Part shown: positions 30,775 through 42,953 of the stretch, in pieces | How the letters are laid out: each line of letters opens with the position of its first letter | Position numbering within the stretch: position 1 is the stretch's first letter | From: Skeletonema tropicum | Taxonomy: Eukaryota > Bacillariophyta > Thalassiosirophyceae > Thalassiosirales > Thalassiosiraceae | DNA: 64,000 nt | Direction of reading: 5' to 3' | NCBI GenBank assembly: GCA_037178625.1 | Contig: CM074128.1 | Span: forward strand, 3,224,001 to 3,288,000 | The notes under the pieces: model-generated | Databases searched by the model: none | The model's input: the letters and a program-made list of their open reading frames with translations, nothing else | What the model was told of the DNA's origin: nothing | Program-made: the position numbers and the translations under genes

Positions 30775-31866
30775 ATGGTAACAATAAGAAGAGTAATCTT
30801 GCTCATTGTGGCGATTGCTTCAGCAATTCGGACTCATGGATTTTCTACAACTACCTTGCAGCGTGGGCCTTTGATTCGATACAAATCTCAATCTCATCAT
30901 TCGGTCAGATTTTTGTCAGAGCATGACGATGTTGACAGCTTGAACTCGCCCCCACTAGAGCGGATTGTCACCAAAATTACTAGTGATCCAAAAAGATCAA
31001 TCAATTTTTCGTTACTAATGACTTTATGCGGAGCGCTACTGGGCCCATTCCTAGACTCGTATCATTCTCTGTTCGGCGTGTTGACCTACAATACTCCGCT
31101 CGTCTTTCCGATCTTGGGCAGCATAGGAACGGGTCCAGATTTGCTGACATGCGTCACAAGTTTGTGGGTACCTCCTCTGTTTGGACTGGCTGGTTTTCTC
31201 ATAGGTTGGCTGTATATATTGTGCGACACAGTAACTTCTGATGCAACGCAAAGTCAGCTCCATCCTTCAATACCAAAAGTGCTGGTAGGAGTATCCTACT
31301 TCACTTTCCAATACTGGCTTTCAGGTATTTTGTTTTCCCATGGGATGGATAGATCGTCAATATTAGCAACCATGAGTGTGCTGGCAGCCGGGGGATTTTA
31401 CCTCTTAGATGGAACAATATCTGGCTTGTTCACAAGTGCTGCAACTGCCATTGGTGGTCCTTTAGTTGAAGTTGGTTTGATTTCTTCACTACCAGACTCA
31501 TGGGCTTACCATTACAATGATGCTGGTGAAACTGGCTTCTTTCCCTTGTGGATAATTCCAGTGTACTTCTTGGGAGGGCCTGCAAATGGGAATCTGGCAA
31601 GAGGGTTTTGGGATGCTTTAAGTAAACAGTCAGGTGACGTTGAAACTGAGATCAAGCAAGTCCCTTGCTCTAGTTGCAATGGAACAAGAGCAGTCAAATG
31701 TCCCAACTGCGATGGTGGTACGTATATCACATATGGAGAACGGGTCGTCTGTAAAGCGTGTAGAGGGAAGGGCCGAGTAATTTGCAGAGAATGTTTCTCT
31801 CAGTACGATGACGATCCATCAGACATAGAAAATATTCGCAGGATAATGGATAAGATTCCGGATTAA
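30775..31866 (+). CDS. Plastid membrane protein with DnaJ-type Cys-rich zinc finger
   Basis: A 363-residue single-exon protein. A signal peptide ends in RTHGF followed by STTTLQRG, the plastid pattern. Residues about 80-285 contain five or six hydrophobic segments (for example LVFPILGSIGTG, PPLFGLAGFLIGWLYIL, FPLWIIPVYFLGGPA). The last 60 residues hold four CxxC pairs: CSSCNG, CPNCDGG, CKACRGKG and CREC, a zinc finger like that of DnaJ, BSD2 and related plastid assembly factors. A thylakoid protein that helps fold or assemble photosynthetic complexes is plausible but inferred. No J-domain is present. I do not recognise the membrane part. Confidence 0.75.
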   Translation: MVTIRRVILLIVAIASAIRTHGFSTTTLQRGPLIRYKSQSHHSVRFLSEHDDVDSLNSPPLERIVTKITSDPKRSINFSLLMTLCGALLGPFLDSYHSLFGVLTYNTPLVFPILGSIGTGPDLLTCVTSLWVPPLFGLAGFLIGWLYILCDTVTSDATQSQLHPSIPKVLVGVSYFTFQYWLSGILFSHGMDRSSILATMSVLAAGGFYLLDGTISGLFTSAATAIGGPLVEVGLISSLPDSWAYHYNDAGETGFFPLWIIPVYFLGGPANGNLARGFWDALSKQSGDVETEIKQVPCSSCNGTRAVKCPNCDGGTYITYGERVVCKACRGKGRVICRECFSQYDDDPSDIENIRRIMDKIPD

Positions 31867-31918
31867 ACTTTTAATGGAAATAAAGCATTTGTGTCCTACA
31901 CATTTCATCATAGTTGTC

Positions 31919-32733
31919 TCATGCCTTCTTTCCGAACTTGGCCGTCTTCAATACATCGTTTACACTTTGATCCCAATATTCTCTGTAGCTCGTGATTAGT
32001 CCAGTCTTCTCGTCTCTCGTCAATACTACGTGAAAAAACATTGGACTCGATTAGGGGTATGTGAAGCAAGAAAATGATGCAGTAAAAATTGCTACTTACC
32101 AACTTTGCCAGTCAGACTACACACAGGTTTAAATGGTATATTGAACATAAGATCTTCGTCAAATCGAAAGGCCACTTCACTTGCAGAGACATCTACATCA
32201 CCTACGAGCGATACTCGTGAACCAGATGCGATGAAGAGCGCTTTAGTCCCCTTTACCCATTTATCCATTGTATAGACGTCAATCTCATCCGTGAATGTAG
32301 CTGATTCATCATAGATAGAACGTGTAATATCCGCTGATACAAGAAACGACTTGTCGACAATATCAGATAGAACTATTTTCTTCAGCTCCTCATCGGAAAG
32401 ATTGAGCTGTTTGTCAGTTTGGACTGAAGATGTATCTGCTGAAGAACGCAGAGGAAGAAGAGATGAAGCAGCTGTCACAGATAGAAAGGATCGTCGAGAA
32501 TTCGGAAGGAGTGATGATGATTCATCATCCACAGCATTCTGCTGCGGGATTACATCGTTTTGTGAGTCACCCGTTTCACTCTTGCGTTTACCCCAATGGA
32601 AGAGTGATGCAGTCGTAATAGAGTTCCTTCGAACTTTGGCTGCAGGCGGTGCAAATGAATCCACCTCAGATGGATGCAGATGGACCGCGGCAATTACTGC
32701 GGCGCAGGAGGCCAACACCAAATTATTCCTCAT
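31919..32733 (-). CDS. Plastid-targeted DUF2358/NTF2-like protein
   Basis: Two exons (32100-32733 and 31919-32025) with a 74-bp intron give 246 residues. The leader has a hydrophobic core and ends at VDSFAPP, the plastid motif. A second hydrophobic stretch after SRRSFLSVTAASSLLPL follows a twin-Arg-like pair and may direct the protein to the thylakoid lumen. The mature part contains YDESATFTDEIDVYTMDKWVKGTKALF and, across the splice site, VVLTRDEKTGLITSYREYWD, typical of the DUF2358 family in plants and algae with an NTF2-like fold. Exact function unknown. The second exon lies only about 50 bases from the end of the convergent gene. Confidence 0.75.
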
Positions 32734-33140
32734 CTTTTATTAGGAGTACTGGGCTAAGAATGCTATGGTATGTTTGTGGTGATTTGAGGCTTCTTCATGT
32801 TCATGTTCGTTCTTCGTTCAAGATGCAATGCTGACGGAGTTGCTACCGGAAGTCTCCCGCCACTTTCTATCTTGGCGATGGCCTTTCTCTACAATAGGAG
32901 AAGGTGTGCCGTATGGCACAGGCACAGATCTGTATCTGATCGATCCAGCCACCTTTTGAATATAACACATAAAATATGCTGTCTCCTACTCCTCAGTCTC
33001 ACTCTTGTCAATAATATTTATCTTATCATTGTTTGAACACCTTCACTTAACTTAAACATGAGCTAAACTAAACAGTTTCTTCTCGGGTGTCTTTACTGAT
33101 CGAAGTAAATGATTACCATCACTGAATTTCTGATACATAA
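32734..33140. other. Intergenic region, nothing recognised
   Basis: About 400 bases between two genes on the same strand. Small open frames here show no similarity. It should hold the promoter of the DUF2358 gene and the 3' end of VPS52. Confidence 0.4.
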
Positions 33141-35456
33141 TTATATGGCCAGAGCATGCTTCTTGATCTCGGCCAAAATAACTGATGTGCTCACCAAATC
33201 TTTGCAAAAGCTCGGTGGTTTCCCCCTCCAAACCTTTCTGATCACATCTTGAAATCTTGTGTAATATAAGAGCAACTGAGTCAGAACTTGCTTCAATATT
33301 TCCATTCCGTTTCGAAAGTTGGAAAAATATGATAGCACGTTCCTGTTGATTTGTTCAATTCCTGATTTCCAATTCGATGCGAACTCACGGACAAGGCTTT
33401 CCACAACATCTGGGTTGACTACGTCGGCGGGTGCAGCTACACCTCGAGCACTCCTTGGGGCAGAAATTCTAGACATATGAGCTTCTGTCTGTTGAACGAA
33501 GGCAATCATCTTTGAAAATGTCTGAAGGAGCTCCTCTTCTACGAAGAGCTCGCGCTGTTGGACGAGTAGCTCCGAGAATCGATTGAGTTCCTTCCCTGTT
33601 ACACGACGCTCCTTGAAAATGGTGATTATCTGGTCCAGGTTGTTAATCATGAATACATTCCGTTTGATGTTTGTTGCGTGTACGTCTGCTAGTCTCTTCA
33701 GAAGTAGGACCATTTCTTCCAGCATGACATCTAAATCGTTCATGAGCATATCACCAGCGCTTCCACGATGCGATGAGCTATCATTCTGATTGCCACTTGG
33801 AGTAGCAAGACCTTCTACATTGCTTTCTCCTGGATGCTTGCGACCACGGTTCAAGATCAATAAAATTGAGCAAGTGAACTCAGCGTACCGGCGGCTTACG
33901 AGGTGAGGATGGATATCTCCGCCTCCCACCTTCTTAGCATTTGCTCCTCGAATGCTACGCAGGTGTGCATTCATCACCATTTTCAGACGAGGCCAAAGTA
34001 AATTTGCAATTCTATCGAGAAAGGGCTCCATAACTTTGTCAATGTGCCTCGCTTTCACGGTACGTTTGAACGAGTGGGTCAATTTTATCATGAGGAGGAT
34101 AGCAATAGCATCATGACAATTGAAAAGATAGTTCTCCAGCTGTTCCAGCACCAATGAGAGAGCTTTACCAAAAATAGCTTCCCAGCAATCGTTTTGACCA
34201 TATTCCTTGAAAAATTGACGTGCAAATATATACTCATTGGTGGCTGCATCAATGAGGTGAGAAATAATTGATCTGAAGATCATTTCGTAGGAATACTTCT
34301 CTCCATTCATGGAGGCCAAATGCGCATTAATAGGGGGGAGAGATGACACGGCAGCATTTTCATACCCTCCTGATTCCGCAGATATTGTGCCGTCTAAAAC
34401 CTTCGCTCGGTCACCCAGAACAAATGCGTCCCCTCTCTTTCGCATATTCACCTTGGTTGAGAACGCATCACGCAATGCTCCCTCCTCTACTGCTATTAGG
34501 TCAACCCGAGTTGCCAATCGCATATCCAATGTAAGAAGTTGTTTGTGATATGTTCGGAATAGAGTATGCAATGTCTTGGACATAGTTTCAACATACACAT
34601 CCCTTATCTCTATGTGAATAGTTGGTGATGACACAAGCAGGAAATCTACGAGGTATTCATATTTGAGTAGGGCGTGTGTCTGGATCATTCTGATATGCGT
34701 TTTAGGCCTTCGTAGTTGTTTCATCACATTCAAAAAGTAAGACCGTGTGCGTTCCACTGCTTTTAGCCTCAATTTGGATATATGTTCGATCATTTCCTTC
34801 CCCGCGGCTGTTTGTGACGGAGGGATACCAGAACTCAAAACAAAACCGGGGTCAGAAGATGCTGGATCATCTATGGCTTGTTCTGTAAGCTGCACATAGG
34901 CAAATTTTTCTTCAAGGTCTTTCACGCACTCCAAAAACAGCTCGTCCACATCCCCACGGCAAATGCATTCTGCCAAATTAGGTGGGACAACGATTCTCTC
35001 CAAAAATAGCCGTAGGCCTTCTTCAGCATCACGACGGTTATCAACCTGAACCGCAAGGCTCCGACTTTGGTCTTGGAGTTGGCGGATATCGCCACTCAAT
35101 CCTGATAAATCTGCTTGAAATCCGAGTAGCATTTCTTGCAGGCCAGCCAAAATGGAATCACAAACATCCATCTCTTCGCGCAAGATGCGAATGTCAGGAG
35201 CCGCTTGGCGATGCAAAGAAATGCATTCTCGCTCCAGCGTTGCCAATTCCGAATTAATAGTCGAAGAGTATGATGCCAAGTCTAGGGAGCCATCCGCCAA
35301 AGCGCTGCGGAGGGATGGGTCGGAAAGAAAAACAGCTAGATCAGCCGAAAGTGTTTCAGCTGCTTGCTCACCAGATTCTTTGGCTGTTTTAAGAACAGGT
35401 AGCGAAGTGCGTTTAGGAACATTCCCCCCTGTCAATATTGTGGTAGTGGGCGACAT
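33141..35456 (-). CDS. VPS52: VPS52, subunit of GARP/EARP tethering complexes
   Basis: Tethers endosome-derived vesicles at the trans-Golgi network together with VPS51, VPS53 and VPS54. The ATG at 35456 (MSPTTTIL) gives 771 residues; an in-frame ATG at 35525 would add 23. The N-terminal half is helical and coiled-coil (ILAGLQEMLLGFQADLSGLSGDIRQLQDQS), followed by FLERIVVPPNLAECICRGDVDE and LRLKAVERTRSYFLNVMKQLRRPKTH, which match the VPS52/Sac2 family. The C-terminal half is largely helical, with LLKRLADVHATNIKRNVF. It is a single exon. Length and motif order fit the family. Confidence 0.88.
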   Translation of the reverse strand: MSPTTTILTGGNVPKRTSLPVLKTAKESGEQAAETLSADLAVFLSDPSLRSALADGSLDLASYSSTINSELATLERECISLHRQAAPDIRILREEMDVCDSILAGLQEMLLGFQADLSGLSGDIRQLQDQSRSLAVQVDNRRDAEEGLRLFLERIVVPPNLAECICRGDVDELFLECVKDLEEKFAYVQLTEQAIDDPASSDPGFVLSSGIPPSQTAAGKEMIEHISKLRLKAVERTRSYFLNVMKQLRRPKTHIRMIQTHALLKYEYLVDFLLVSSPTIHIEIRDVYVETMSKTLHTLFRTYHKQLLTLDMRLATRVDLIAVEEGALRDAFSTKVNMRKRGDAFVLGDRAKVLDGTISAESGGYENAAVSSLPPINAHLASMNGEKYSYEMIFRSIISHLIDAATNEYIFARQFFKEYGQNDCWEAIFGKALSLVLEQLENYLFNCHDAIAILLMIKLTHSFKRTVKARHIDKVMEPFLDRIANLLWPRLKMVMNAHLRSIRGANAKKVGGGDIHPHLVSRRYAEFTCSILLILNRGRKHPGESNVEGLATPSGNQNDSSSHRGSAGDMLMNDLDVMLEEMVLLLKRLADVHATNIKRNVFMINNLDQIITIFKERRVTGKELNRFSELLVQQRELFVEEELLQTFSKMIAFVQQTEAHMSRISAPRSARGVAAPADVVNPDVVESLVREFASNWKSGIEQINRNVLSYFSNFRNGMEILKQVLTQLLLYYTRFQDVIRKVWRGKPPSFCKDLVSTSVILAEIKKHALAI

Positions 35457-37127
35457 TATGCTTTTATTATTGCTTAGTAAGACAAACAACCTCTTTACTC
35501 CTTGGTGATGATGTATCGTACACAACAGCCGACATTACTTAGCATGGTCACGGACAACAAAAAATGAAAAATGAGATCTATGAAGCGTGGCAGACTAACT
35601 AACGCTACAACGTGTGTCCCACCTCTAGAGAGTGGTCCCACCTCGCCTCTAGAGAGAGTCACACCTCCGAAAGAAAATGGCATTGCTTCACTGTATGTAC
35701 CTACATGATCTTAGAGGGCAGTAATAATATGCTTCAATACTTCGTGGCTGGTCACAACCACAATTGAGCATGAATAAAGCCTCAAAGCCGGTAAGAGAGG
35801 ACAAATATAAGTATGAGCTGGACATTACCATTACCACCACAAACCACCGCAACGTATCAATCGTCGTCACTCTGTGCATGTGCCACTTCTAGTGGCCCAA
35901 TATATTCGGTAGCGATACTATACAAGCACATTAGCACTGCTCAGAAGAATTGCTTACGTAGAAGCAATGCTACAGCCACGTAGCCGGTGAGAGAGGTCCA
36001 ATTTAAACTTGCCGGCAGCACCATGTCCTACGAAATCATACCTATCGTCGTCACGGCACGAGCCGCTTCTAGTGGCCCATTATAGTCGGCGGCGATACCA
36101 TACAAGCTCATTAGCACTGCTCAGACGTTTGGCGTGCGTAGAAGCGATGATACAGTCTCGGAGCTGATCTGAGAGGTCCAGTGTGGGCATGGCTGCCAGC
36201 AGCACCACAAACAGCCAAATCGTACCTATCGTCGTCACTATGCGCATGAGCCGCTTCTAGTGGCCCATTATAGTCGGCGGTGATACCATACTAGCACATT
36301 AGCACTGCTCAGACGTTTGGCGTGCACGTAGAAGCGATGCTGCAGTCTCGGAGCTGATCTGAGAGGTCCAGGGTGAGCTTGCGGCAGCACATTATACCAA
36401 ATCGTATCTATCTTCGTCAGTACTAGCATGAGCCGCTTCTAGTGGCCCATTATAGTCGGCGGCGATACCATACAAGCTCATTAGCACTGCTCAGACGTTT
36501 GGCGTGCGTAGAAGCGATGCTACAGTCTCGTACCTGATCTGAGAGGTCCAGTGTGGGCTTGGGCTTGCCAGCAGCATGACATCCTACCAAATCGTACCTA
36601 TCGTCGTCACTACGGGCATGAGCCGCTTCTAGTGGCCCATTAAAGTCGGCGGCGATACCATACAAGCACATTAGCACTGCTCAAACGTTTGGCGTGCGTA
36701 GAAGCGATGCTACAGTCTCGTACCTGATCTGAGAGGTCCAGTGTGAGCTTGCCGGCAGCACCACAAACCGCCAAATCGTATCTATCTTCGTCACTATGCG
36801 CATCAGCCGCTTCTAGTGGCCCGTTATAGTCGGCGGTGATACCATACAAGCACATTAGCACTGCTCAGACGTTTGGCGTGCGTAGAAGCGATGCTACAGT
36901 CTCGGAGCTGATCTGAGAGGTCCAGGGTGGGCTGGCCAGCAGCGTCACATTATACCAAATCGTACCTACCGTCGTCACTACGATGAGCCGCATCTAGTGG
37001 CCCATTAATAGTCGGCGGTGATACCATACAAGCACATTAGCACTGCTCAGACGTTTGGCGTGCGTAGAAGCGATGCTACAGTCTCGTACCTGATCTGAGA
37101 GGTCCAGTGTGAGCTTGCCAGCAGCAT

Positions 37128-39837
37128 GACATCCTACCAAAACGCAAATCGTACCTATCGTCGTCACGGCACGAGCCGCTTCTAGTGGCCCATTTTAGTC
37201 GGCGGCGATACCATACAAGCACATTAGCACTGCTCAGACGTTTGGCGTGCGTAGAAGCTATGCTACAGTCTCGTACCTGATCTGAGAGGTCCAGTGTGGG
37301 CAAGCCAGCAGCACCACAAGCCACCAAATCGTACCTATCGTCGTCACTATGCGCATCAGCCGCTTCTAGTGGCCCATTATAGTCGGCGGTGATACCATAC
37401 TAGCACATTAGCACTGCTCAGACGTTTGGCGCACGTAGAAGCTATGCTACAGTCTCGGAGCTGATCTGAGAGGTCCAGGGTGGGCTGGCCAGCAGCACCA
37501 CAAACCGCCAAATCGTACCTATCGTCGTCACTATGCGCATCAGCCGCTTCTAGTGGCCATTTATAGTCGGCGGCGATACCATACTAGCACATTAGCACTG
37601 CTCAGACGTTTGGCGCACGTAGAAGCGATGCTGCAGTCTCGGAGCTGATCTGAGAGGTCCAGTGTGGGCTGGCGTCACATTATACCAAATCGTACCTATC
37701 TTCGTCAGTACTAGCATGAGCCGCTTCTAGTGGCCCATTATAGTCGGCGGCGATACCATACAAGCTCATTAGCACTGCTCAGACGTTTGGCGTGCGTAGA
37801 AGCGATGCTACAGTCTCGTAGCTGATCTGAGAGGTCCAGTGTGGGCTTGGGCTTGCCAGCATCACCACATCCAACCAAATCGTACCTATCGTCGTCACTA
37901 TGCGCATCAGCCGCTTCTAGTGGCCCATTATAGTCGGCGGCGATACCATACAAGCTCATTAGCACTGTTCAGACGTTTGGCATGCGTAGAAGCGATGCTA
38001 CAGTCTCGTACCTGATCTGAGAGGTCCAGTGTGAGCTTGCCGGCAGCACCACAAACCGCCAAATCGTATCTATCTTCGTCAGTACCAGCATGAGCCGCTT
38101 CTAGTGGCCCGTTATAGTCGGCGGTGATACCATACTAGCACATTAGCACTGCTCAGACGTTTGGCGTGCGTAGAAGCGATGCTACAGTCTCGTAGCTGAT
38201 CTGAGAGGTCCAGTGTGAGCTTGCCAGCAGCATGACATCCTACTAAAACGCAAATCGTACCTATCGTCGTCACGGCACGAGCCGCATCTAGTGGCCCATT
38301 AATAGTCGGCGGCGATACCATTGAAGCTCATTAGCACTGCTCAGACGTTTGGCGTGCGTAGAAGCAATGCTACAGTCTCGTACCTGATCTGAGAGGTCCA
38401 GTGTGGGCAAGCCAGCAGCACCACAAACAGCCAAATCGTATCTTTCTTCGTCACTATGCGCATCAGCCGCTTCTAGTGGCCCATTATAGTCGGCGGTGAT
38501 ACCATACAAGCACATTAGCACTGCTCAGACGTTTGGCGTGCGTAGAAGCTATGCTACAGTCTCGGAGCTGATCTGAGAGGTCCAGGGTGGGCTGGCCAGC
38601 AGCACCACAAACCGCCAAATCGTACCTATCGTCGTCACTATGCGCATCAGCCGCTTTAGTGGCCCGTTATAGTCGGCGGTGATACCATACAAGCACATTA
38701 GCACTGCTCAGACGTTTGGCGCACGTAGAAGCGATGCTGCAGTCTCGTACCTGATCTGAGAGGTCCAGTGGGCTGGCCAGCAGCGTCACATTATACCAAA
38801 TCGTACCTATCTTCGTCAGTACTAGCATGAGCCGCTTCTAGTGGCCAATTATAGTCGGCGGCGATACCATACTAGCACATTAGCACTGCTCAGACGTTTG
38901 GCGTGCGTAGAAGCGATGCTGCAGTCTCGGAGCTCATCTGAGGTCCAGTGTGGGCAAGCCAGCAGCACCACATCCCACCAAATCGTACCTATCGTCGTCA
39001 CTACGGGCATGAGCCGCTTCTAGTGGCCCGTTATAGTCGGCGGTGATACCATACTAGCACATTAGCACTGCTCAGACGTTTGGCGTGCGTAGAAGCTATG
39101 CTGCAGTCTCGTACCTGATCTGAGAGGTCCAGTGTGGGCTGGCCAGCAGCATGACATTCTACCAAATCGTATCCATCGTCGTCAATACGTGCATGAGCGG
39201 CTTCTAGTGGCTCAATATAGCTCGTGGCGATAGTAGAGAAGCACATTGGCACTGCTCAGATGGATAGCTTACGTAGAAGCAATGCTACAGTCTCGTACCT
39301 GATCTGAGAGGTCCAGTGTGAGCTTGCCGGCAGTGCTTCATTCTTCCAAATCGTATCCATCGTCGTCATCACGGGCATGAGCCGCTTCTAGTGGGCCATT
39401 ATAGTCGGCGGCGATACCATACAAGCTCATTAGCACTGCTCAGACGTTTGGCGTGCGTAGAAGCGATGCTACAGTCTCGCAGCTGATCTGAGAGGTCCAG
39501 TGTGGGCTGGCCAGCAGCATGACATCCTACCAAATCGTACCTATCGTCGTCAATACATCAGCCGCTTCTAGTGGCCCATTATAGTCGGCGGCGATACCAT
39601 ACAAGCTCATTAGCACTGCTCAGACGTTTGGCGTGCGTAGAAGCGATGCTACAGTCGTAGCTGATCTGAGAGGTCCAGTGTGGGCTGGCCAGCAGCATGA
39701 CATCCTACCAAATCGTATCTATCGTCGTCAGTACGGGCATGAGCTGTGTCTAGTGGTTCATTTCATGTTGTCGCAATTGCAAGGAAGTTTTTTTTTAGCT
39801 TTTTTCTCGTACTTCATACGTTGAATCGAGCGCTGCT
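37128..39837. repeat. Higher-order repeat of the satellite, copy 1
   Basis: A 2.71-kb block of about 14-15 monomers that is repeated in tandem directly downstream. It starts at GACATCCTACCAAAACGC and ends with an edge-type monomer carrying a T run (TTTTTTTTTAGC) and GAATCGAGCGCTGCT. Confidence 0.9.
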
Positions 39838-42548
39838 GACATCCTACCAAAACGCAAATCGTACCTATCGTCGTCACGGCACGAGCCGCTTCTAGTGGCC
39901 CATTTTAGTCGGCGGCGATACCATACAAGCACATTAGCACTGCTCAGACGTTTGGCGTGCGTAGAAGCTATGCTACAGTCTCGTACCTGATCTGAGAGGT
40001 CCAGTGTGGGCAAGCCAGCAGCACCACAAGCCACCAAATCGTACCTATCGTCGTCACTATGCGCATCAGCCGCTTCTAGTGGCCCATTATAGTCGGCGGT
40101 GATACCATACTAGCACATTAGCACTGCTCAGACGTTTGGCGCACGTAGAAGCTATGCTACAGTCTCGGAGCTGATCTGAGAGGTCCAGGGTGGGCTGGCC
40201 AGCAGCACCACAAACCGCCAAATCGTACCTATCGTCGTCACTATGCGCATCAGCCGCTTCTAGTGGCCATTTATAGTCGGCGGCGATACCATACTAGCAC
40301 ATTAGCACTGCTCAGACGTTTGGCGCACGTAGAAGCGATGCTGCAGTCTCGGAGCTGATCTGAGAGGTCCAGTGTGGGCTGGCGTCACATTATACCAAAT
40401 CGTACCTATCTTCGTCAGTACTAGCATGAGCCGCTTCTAGTGGCCCATTATAGTCGGCGGCGATACCATACAAGCTCATTAGCACTGCTCAGACGTTTGG
40501 CGTGCGTAGAAGCGATGCTACAGTCTCGTAGCTGATCTGAGAGGTCCAGTGTGGGCTTGGGCTTGCCAGCATCACCACATCCAACCAAATCGTACCTATC
40601 GTCGTCACTATGCGCATCAGCCGCTTCTAGTGGCCCATTATAGTCGGCGGCGATACCATACAAGCTCATTAGCACTGTTCAGACGTTTGGCATGCGTAGA
40701 AGCGATGCTACAGTCTCGTACCTGATCTGAGAGGTCCAGTGTGAGCTTGCCGGCAGCACCACAAACCGCCAAATCGTATCTATCTTCGTCAGTACCAGCA
40801 TGAGCCGCTTCTAGTGGCCCGTTATAGTCGGCGGTGATACCATACTAGCACATTAGCACTGCTCAGACGTTTGGCGTGCGTAGAAGCGATGCTACAGTCT
40901 CGTAGCTGATCTGAGAGGTCCAGTGTGAGCTTGCCAGCAGCATGACATCCTACTAAAACGCAAATCGTACCTATCGTCGTCACGGCACGAGCCGCATCTA
41001 GTGGCCCATTAATAGTCGGCGGCGATACCATTGAAGCTCATTAGCACTGCTCAGACGTTTGGCGTGCGTAGAAGCAATGCTACAGTCTCGTACCTGATCT
41101 GAGAGGTCCAGTGTGGGCAAGCCAGCAGCACCACAAACAGCCAAATCGTATCTTTCTTCGTCACTATGCGCATCAGCCGCTTCTAGTGGCCCATTATAGT
41201 CGGCGGTGATACCATACAAGCACATTAGCACTGCTCAGACGTTTGGCGTGCGTAGAAGCTATGCTACAGTCTCGGAGCTGATCTGAGAGGTCCAGGGTGG
41301 GCTGGCCAGCAGCACCACAAACCGCCAAATCGTACCTATCGTCGTCACTATGCGCATCAGCCGCTTTTAGTGGCCCGTTATAGTCGGCGGTGATACCATA
41401 CAAGCACATTAGCACTGCTCAGACGTTTGGCGCACGTAGAAGCGATGCTGCAGTCTCGTACCTGATCTGAGAGGTCCAGTGGGCTGGCCAGCAGCGTCAC
41501 ATTATACCAAATCGTACCTATCTTCGTCAGTACTAGCATGAGCCGCTTCTAGTGGCCCATTATAGTCGGCGGCGATACCATACTAGCACATTAGCACTGC
41601 TCAGACGTTTGGCGTGCGTAGAAGCGATGCTGCAGTCTCGGAGCTCATCTGAGGTCCAGTGTGGGCAAGCCAGCAGCACCACATCCCACCAAATCGTACC
41701 TATCGTCGTCACTACGGGCATGAGCCGCTTCTAGTGGCCCGTTATAGTCGGCGGTGATACCATACTAGCACATTAGCACTGCTCAGACGTTTGGCGTGCG
41801 TAGAAGCTATGCTGCAGTCTCGTACCTGATCTGAGAGGTCCAGTGTGGGCTGGCCAGCAGCATGACATTCTACCAAATCGTATCCATCGTCGTCAATACG
41901 TGCATGAGCGGCTTCTAGTGGCTCAATATAGCTCGTGGCGATAGTAGAGAAGCACATTGGCACTGCTCAGATGGATAGCTTACGTAGAAGCAATGCTACA
42001 GTCTCGTACCTGATCTGAGAGGTCCAGTGTGAGCTTGCCGGCAGTGCTTCATTCTTCCAAATCGTATCCATCGTCGTCATCACGGGCATGAGCCGCTTCT
42101 AGTGGGCCATTATAGTCGGCGGCGATACCATACAAGCTCATTAGCACTGCTCAGACGTTTGGCGTGCGTAGAAGCGATGCTACAGTCTCGCAGCTGATCT
42201 GAGAGGTCCAGTGTGGGCTGGCCAGCAGCATGACATCCTACCAAATCGTACCTATCGTCGTCAATACATCAGCCGCTTCTAGTGGCCCATTATAGTCGGC
42301 GGCGATACCATACAAGCTCATTAGCACTGCTCAGACGTTTGGCGTGCGTAGAAGCGATGCTACAGTCGTAGCTGATCTGAGAGGTCCAGTGTGGGCTGGC
42401 CAGCAGCATGACATCCTACCAAATCGTATCTATCGTCGTCAGTACGGGCATGAGCTGTGTCTAGTGGTTCATTTCATGTTGTCGCAATTGCAAGGAAGTT
42501 TTTTTTTAGCTTTTTTCTCGTACTTCATACGTTGAATCGAGCGCTGCT
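39838..42548. repeat. Higher-order repeat of the satellite, copy 2
   Basis: Nearly perfect copy of 37128-39837. I saw only a one-base insertion (CCGCTTTTAG at 41362 against CCGCTTTAG at 38652) and one substitution (GGCCCATT at 41555 against GGCCAATT at 38845). It ends in the same T-run monomer, after which the array fades into degenerate sequence. Confidence 0.9.
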
Positions 42549-42953
42549 CAGAAGGATTGCTTACGTAGAAGCGATGATACAGTGTCGTAGTTGGTGAAAG
42601 AGGCCCAATTTGAGCTGACCAGCATCACCTCATCTAACTGTTTCGTTTCCTTAGCTCATCAGCTCCATCCGTGTCTTCTGCAACGTATCACTTGTCGTCT
42701 TTTTGTGCATTACCCGCTTCTAGTTGTCCCATTTATTCTCCATCAACATGTGACAATCGCAAATGAATCAAAGAAATCCTTTTGAACTTCACAGCACTCA
42801 AATTTTAAGCATACTTTTATTTTTATGTTATTTCCATATTGAGTAGTGTATGTAGATAGCAACAACTTCTTATGCATTTACTGTTGACACCCCAGTTGAA
42901 TTTTGAGTAAGTACTTTTCGAGTTGAAAAGTGTTTCGTAAAAATGAGAATCTA

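Larger units (their letters stand above)
35740..42750. repeat. Satellite array of about 185-bp monomers
   Basis: A direct tandem array of monomers of about 182-190 bp. For example, the core ACGTTTGGCG recurs at about 36125, 36313, 36495, 36685, 36869, 37051 and 37239. Each monomer contains GAGCCGCTTCTAGTGGCCC, AGTCGGCGG, GATACCATAC, TAGCACTGCTCAGACG, GTAGAAGC and TGATCTGAGAGGTCCA. About 36 copies are present. Outer copies (35740-36000 and 42550-42750) are clearly more diverged than central ones, as expected from homogenisation by unequal exchange. No transcription unit is evident. Confidence 0.92.

Noticed and set aside
36450..42535. Many 60-80-codon open frames in the satellite with repeated peptides such as LSSANVLVWYRRRL
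   Set aside because: Monomer length is not a multiple of three, frames break at each unit, and there is no start or codon signature of a gene. They are by-products of the repeat.
35740..42750. CRISPR-like array
   Set aside because: Whole monomers of about 185 bp repeat without unique spacers and the setting is eukaryotic.
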